Positions 61,840-64,000 of a stretch of DNA of 64,000 nt are shown piece after piece. Position numbers and translations under genes: made by a program. The notes beneath the pieces are model-generated. The model worked only from the letters and a program-made list of their open reading frames with translations. It was not told where the DNA came from and did no database searches. The DNA comes from Suilimivivens sp963618065 (lineage in GTDB: Bacteria > Bacillota > Clostridia > Lachnospirales > Lachnospiraceae): contig CAVERH010000010.1 of NCBI GenBank assembly GCA_963618065.1, positions 1 through 64,000 on the forward strand. The letters run 5' to 3'. Numbering within the stretch: the stretch's first letter is position 1; the number at the start of each line of letters is the position of its first letter.

Positions 61840-64000
61840 CTATTTCGCCTCATACCAGTTGCTGCCCACATGAAGATCAATCTCCAGTTCTACGGCAAGA
61901 GACGAAGCATGTACCATTTCTTCTTCAAGAATCTGCCTTACCTGTTCTTCTTCCTCCTGTGCCGTCTCAATCAGAAGTTCATCGTGCACCTGCAAAATCA
62001 GCTTCGACTTCAGTTCTTCCTTTTTAAGCCGCTCATAAACGCGGATCATGGCAATCTTGATAATATCTGCTGCCGTTCCCTGAATCGGTGAATTCATGGC
62101 AACGCGCTCGCCAAAGGAACGCTGCATGAAATTACTGCTGAAAAGCTCGGGAACCGGTCTTCTTCTTCCATACAGAGTCACCGCATAGCCGTTCTTCTTC
62201 GCCTCCTCTACAAGGGAATCAATGAACTGCTTTACCTGGGGATAGGTTTCAAAATACTGCTCAATATAGGCTGCTGCCTCTTTTCTCGATATACTTAAAT
62301 CTTCACTTAAGCCAAACGAGCTGATTCCATATACAATACCGAAGTTTACGGCCTTGGCATTTCTTCTCTGCAAGTCCGTCACTTCCTCAAACGGAATGTG
62401 GAACACCTGGGAAGCGGTCGTCCGGTGGATATCCGCATGGGACCGGTACGCCTCAATCAGACGCTCATCCCCGGACATGGAGGCCAGTACCCTTAACTCG
62501 ATCTGGGAATAGTCCGCATCCATAAAGCAATAACCGTCCTTCGGGATAAAAACCTTTCGGATCTGTCTTCCAAGCTCCATCCGGATCGGGATATTCTGTA
62601 AATTCGGCTCCGTGGAACTGATTCTTCCGGTTGCCGTGATCGTCTGGTTAAAGGTCGAATGAATCCGGTTTTCATCCTCAATATAAGCAGCCAGACCGTC
62701 TGCATAGGTGGACTTTAGTTTGGCAAGTCCACGGTACTCCAGAATATGCTTTACCACCGGATATTCTCCGGATAATTTTTCAAGGACATCGGCTGCGGTG
62801 GAATAACCGGTCTTCGTCTTCTTTCCACCCGGAAGTCCCATCTTTTCAAATAGGATCTCACCTAACTGCTTCGGGGAATTGATGTTGAATTCACATCCGG
62901 CCTCACGGTAAATCTCCTGCTCCAGTTCGGTGATTTTCCCTGAAAGAGATTCCCCGTAATCCTTCAACGCTTCCGGATTCACACGGATTCCTTCCTCCTC
63001 CATGGAATAAAGCACCAGCGTGAGCGGCATTTCGATTTCACGCATCAGGCGATCCATCTGTGTCTCTTCCAGCTTCTGCTGCAGTACGTTGGCTGCCTGT
63101 GCACACACGTAAGCTTCAAAACAGCAATATTTCAAAAATTCTTCCGGCTTTTCATCCCGTGCATTCTTCAGGGACAGCCTGCCAAATGCCTGGCTTTTCT
63201 CCGGAAGCATCAGATTCAGATATTCATTGGCAATATCCTCTACGGTATAATCGTTCTTAAGCGGATTCAGCAGGTAAGCAGCCAGAATCACGTCAAAGAA
63301 CCGATCCGTATCCTGCGCCTGCAGACAGGCATATTCACTCTTAATATCGGCAGTTGCAATCCGGCACTGTGCACCCAGAAGTGTCATTTTCTCTTTCAGA
63401 TACTCTTCGGTAAAAAATCCCTGCTTCGGCACAAGAAAGCTTCCTTCTTCCGGAATACAGATCGCTGTACCAAGCAGTTCTCCGTGACGCCCGGGCTCCT
63501 TTACTGCCTTTAAACCAATCTGCCGGTCTCCGCAGGACAATGCTTTCGTAAACAGTGCTTCGGCCTCTGCAAGATCTTCTACCAGATGAAACGTTGCAGA
63601 AATTTCTTCGTTGGAAACGCCCTTTTCAAATTTATTGAGTAAGTTTTTAAACTCTAACTTTTTAAATAATACATAGGAAGCTTCATTAAAGAAGTTCCCC
63701 ACTTTTGCTTCCTCAAAGGTATAAGCAATGGGGCTGTCAATCTTAATCGTTGCAAGCTCCTTGCTTAAATAGGCAAGGTCCTTATTCTGGATCAGGGATT
63801 CCTTAATGGACTTCTTCGTCACCTCGTCAATGTGCTCATAAATTCCATCCAGGGAACCAAACTGTACCATCAGATCGGTTGCCGTCTTTTCACCTACCTT
63901 GGGAACACCCGGAATGTTATCTGCGGTATCGCCCATCAATGCCTTTAAGTCGATAAACTGGATCGGATTCACCTGATACTTTGCTTCCACATCGGCTGCG
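61840..64000 (-). CDS. polA: DNA polymerase I, truncated at its N-terminus by the window edge
   Basis: 720 C-terminal residues are present; about 150-180 N-terminal residues of the 5'-nuclease domain lie beyond base 64000. The helix-hairpin-helix region of the nuclease (GDTADNIPGVPKVGEKTA) is at the visible start. The 3'-5' exonuclease-like domain lacks the catalytic acids: no DxE in its first strand (IGLKAVKEPG) and the last motif reads YCCFEAYVCAQ. The polymerase domain is intact with motif A MDADYSQIELR, motif B RRNAKAVNFGIVYG and motif C QVHDELLIE. It repairs DNA and removes RNA primers. Confidence 0.97.
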   Translation of the reverse strand, partial: AADVEAKYQVNPIQFIDLKALMGDTADNIPGVPKVGEKTATDLMVQFGSLDGIYEHIDEVTKKSIKESLIQNKDLAYLSKELATIKIDSPIAYTFEEAKVGNFFNEASYVLFKKLEFKNLLNKFEKGVSNEEISATFHLVEDLAEAEALFTKALSCGDRQIGLKAVKEPGRHGELLGTAICIPEEGSFLVPKQGFFTEEYLKEKMTLLGAQCRIATADIKSEYACLQAQDTDRFFDVILAAYLLNPLKNDYTVEDIANEYLNLMLPEKSQAFGRLSLKNARDEKPEEFLKYCCFEAYVCAQAANVLQQKLEETQMDRLMREIEMPLTLVLYSMEEEGIRVNPEALKDYGESLSGKITELEQEIYREAGCEFNINSPKQLGEILFEKMGLPGGKKTKTGYSTAADVLEKLSGEYPVVKHILEYRGLAKLKSTYADGLAAYIEDENRIHSTFNQTITATGRISSTEPNLQNIPIRMELGRQIRKVFIPKDGYCFMDADYSQIELRVLASMSGDERLIEAYRSHADIHRTTASQVFHIPFEEVTDLQRRNAKAVNFGIVYGISSFGLSEDLSISRKEAAAYIEQYFETYPQVKQFIDSLVEEAKKNGYAVTLYGRRRPVPELFSSNFMQRSFGERVAMNSPIQGTAADIIKIAMIRVYERLKKEELKSKLILQVHDELLIETAQEEEEQVRQILEEEMVHASSLAVELEIDLHVGSNWYEAK

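Noticed and set aside
1..64000. CRISPR arrays, tRNA or rRNA genes, insertion sequences, phage genes
   Set aside because: None was found on reading both strands; the only tandem repeats are short, in-frame or in a leader. A tRNA scan would be needed to exclude an isolated tRNA in a short gap.

Overview
The window looks like the chromosome of a Gram-positive Clostridia, most likely a Lachnospiraceae gut-type anaerobe. The reasons are moderate GC content, strong AGGAGG-type ribosome sites, sigmaA promoters with 17-bp spacers, a pheST T-box, PilZ/GGDEF/EAL genes, the pta-ackA pair, sortase-B-anchored LRR_5 surface proteins, UgpA/UgpE-type sugar permeases and Clostridia-type gene orders (plsX-acpP-rnc-smc-ftsY, pta-ackA-yceD-rpmF, polA-coaE-ftsA-like). 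Most genes lie on the minus strand. No rRNA, tRNA, CRISPR array, prophage or transposase was seen.

Layout. 0-1 kb: a hipBA-type toxin-antitoxin pair cut by the window edge, with a sigmaA promoter overlapped by a palindromic operator. 1-10 kb: YitT, threonine deaminase, then ftsY, smc, rnc, acpP and plsX. 10-15 kb: leuS and a divergent EF-G paralogue with degenerate GTPase motifs. 15-17 kb (plus strand): DAHP synthase and prephenate dehydrogenase. 17-24 kb: VanZ-like, PilZ, queA, M18 aminopeptidase, pheT and pheS behind a phenylalanine T-box. 24-28.7 kb: YihY membrane protein, SpoIID/LytB protein, a probable 6S RNA, and a cytoplasmic-type subtilase whose ribosome site lies in a hairpin. 28.7-38.2 kb: two BspA-like LRR surface proteins ending in TPxTGD sorting signals, the class B sortase that probably anchors them, and a TSCPD protein. 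38.3-39.5 kb (plus strand): a Cys/Gly-rich duplicated small protein and two unknown small proteins. 39.5-47.4 kb: an EAL protein, rpmF-yceD behind a perfect consensus promoter, ackA-pta, and divergently tmcAL and uxaC.

The most unusual part is 47.5-56.3 kb. Six tightly packed minus-strand genes encode two MalF/MalG-type sugar permeases, a long-coiled-coil HlyD-type adaptor, a MacB-like extracytoplasmic domain held by two helices but lacking the FtsX permease core, an 800-residue lipoprotein that fuses an unknown (perhaps propeller) domain to a sugar-binding-protein domain, and a Cache-HAMP-GGDEF diguanylate cyclase. No ATPase is encoded there. It combines importer and exporter parts in a way I do not recognise and is my best candidate for an undescribed system. 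The window ends with a PFL/ACT pair, a WalJ-like metallo-hydrolase, a 707-residue FtsA-like protein, coaE and a polA truncated by the window edge.

Several genes bear on c-di-GMP: one probable cyclase, one probable phosphodiesterase and one PilZ receptor lie at three separate sites. Translation and envelope functions dominate the rest.
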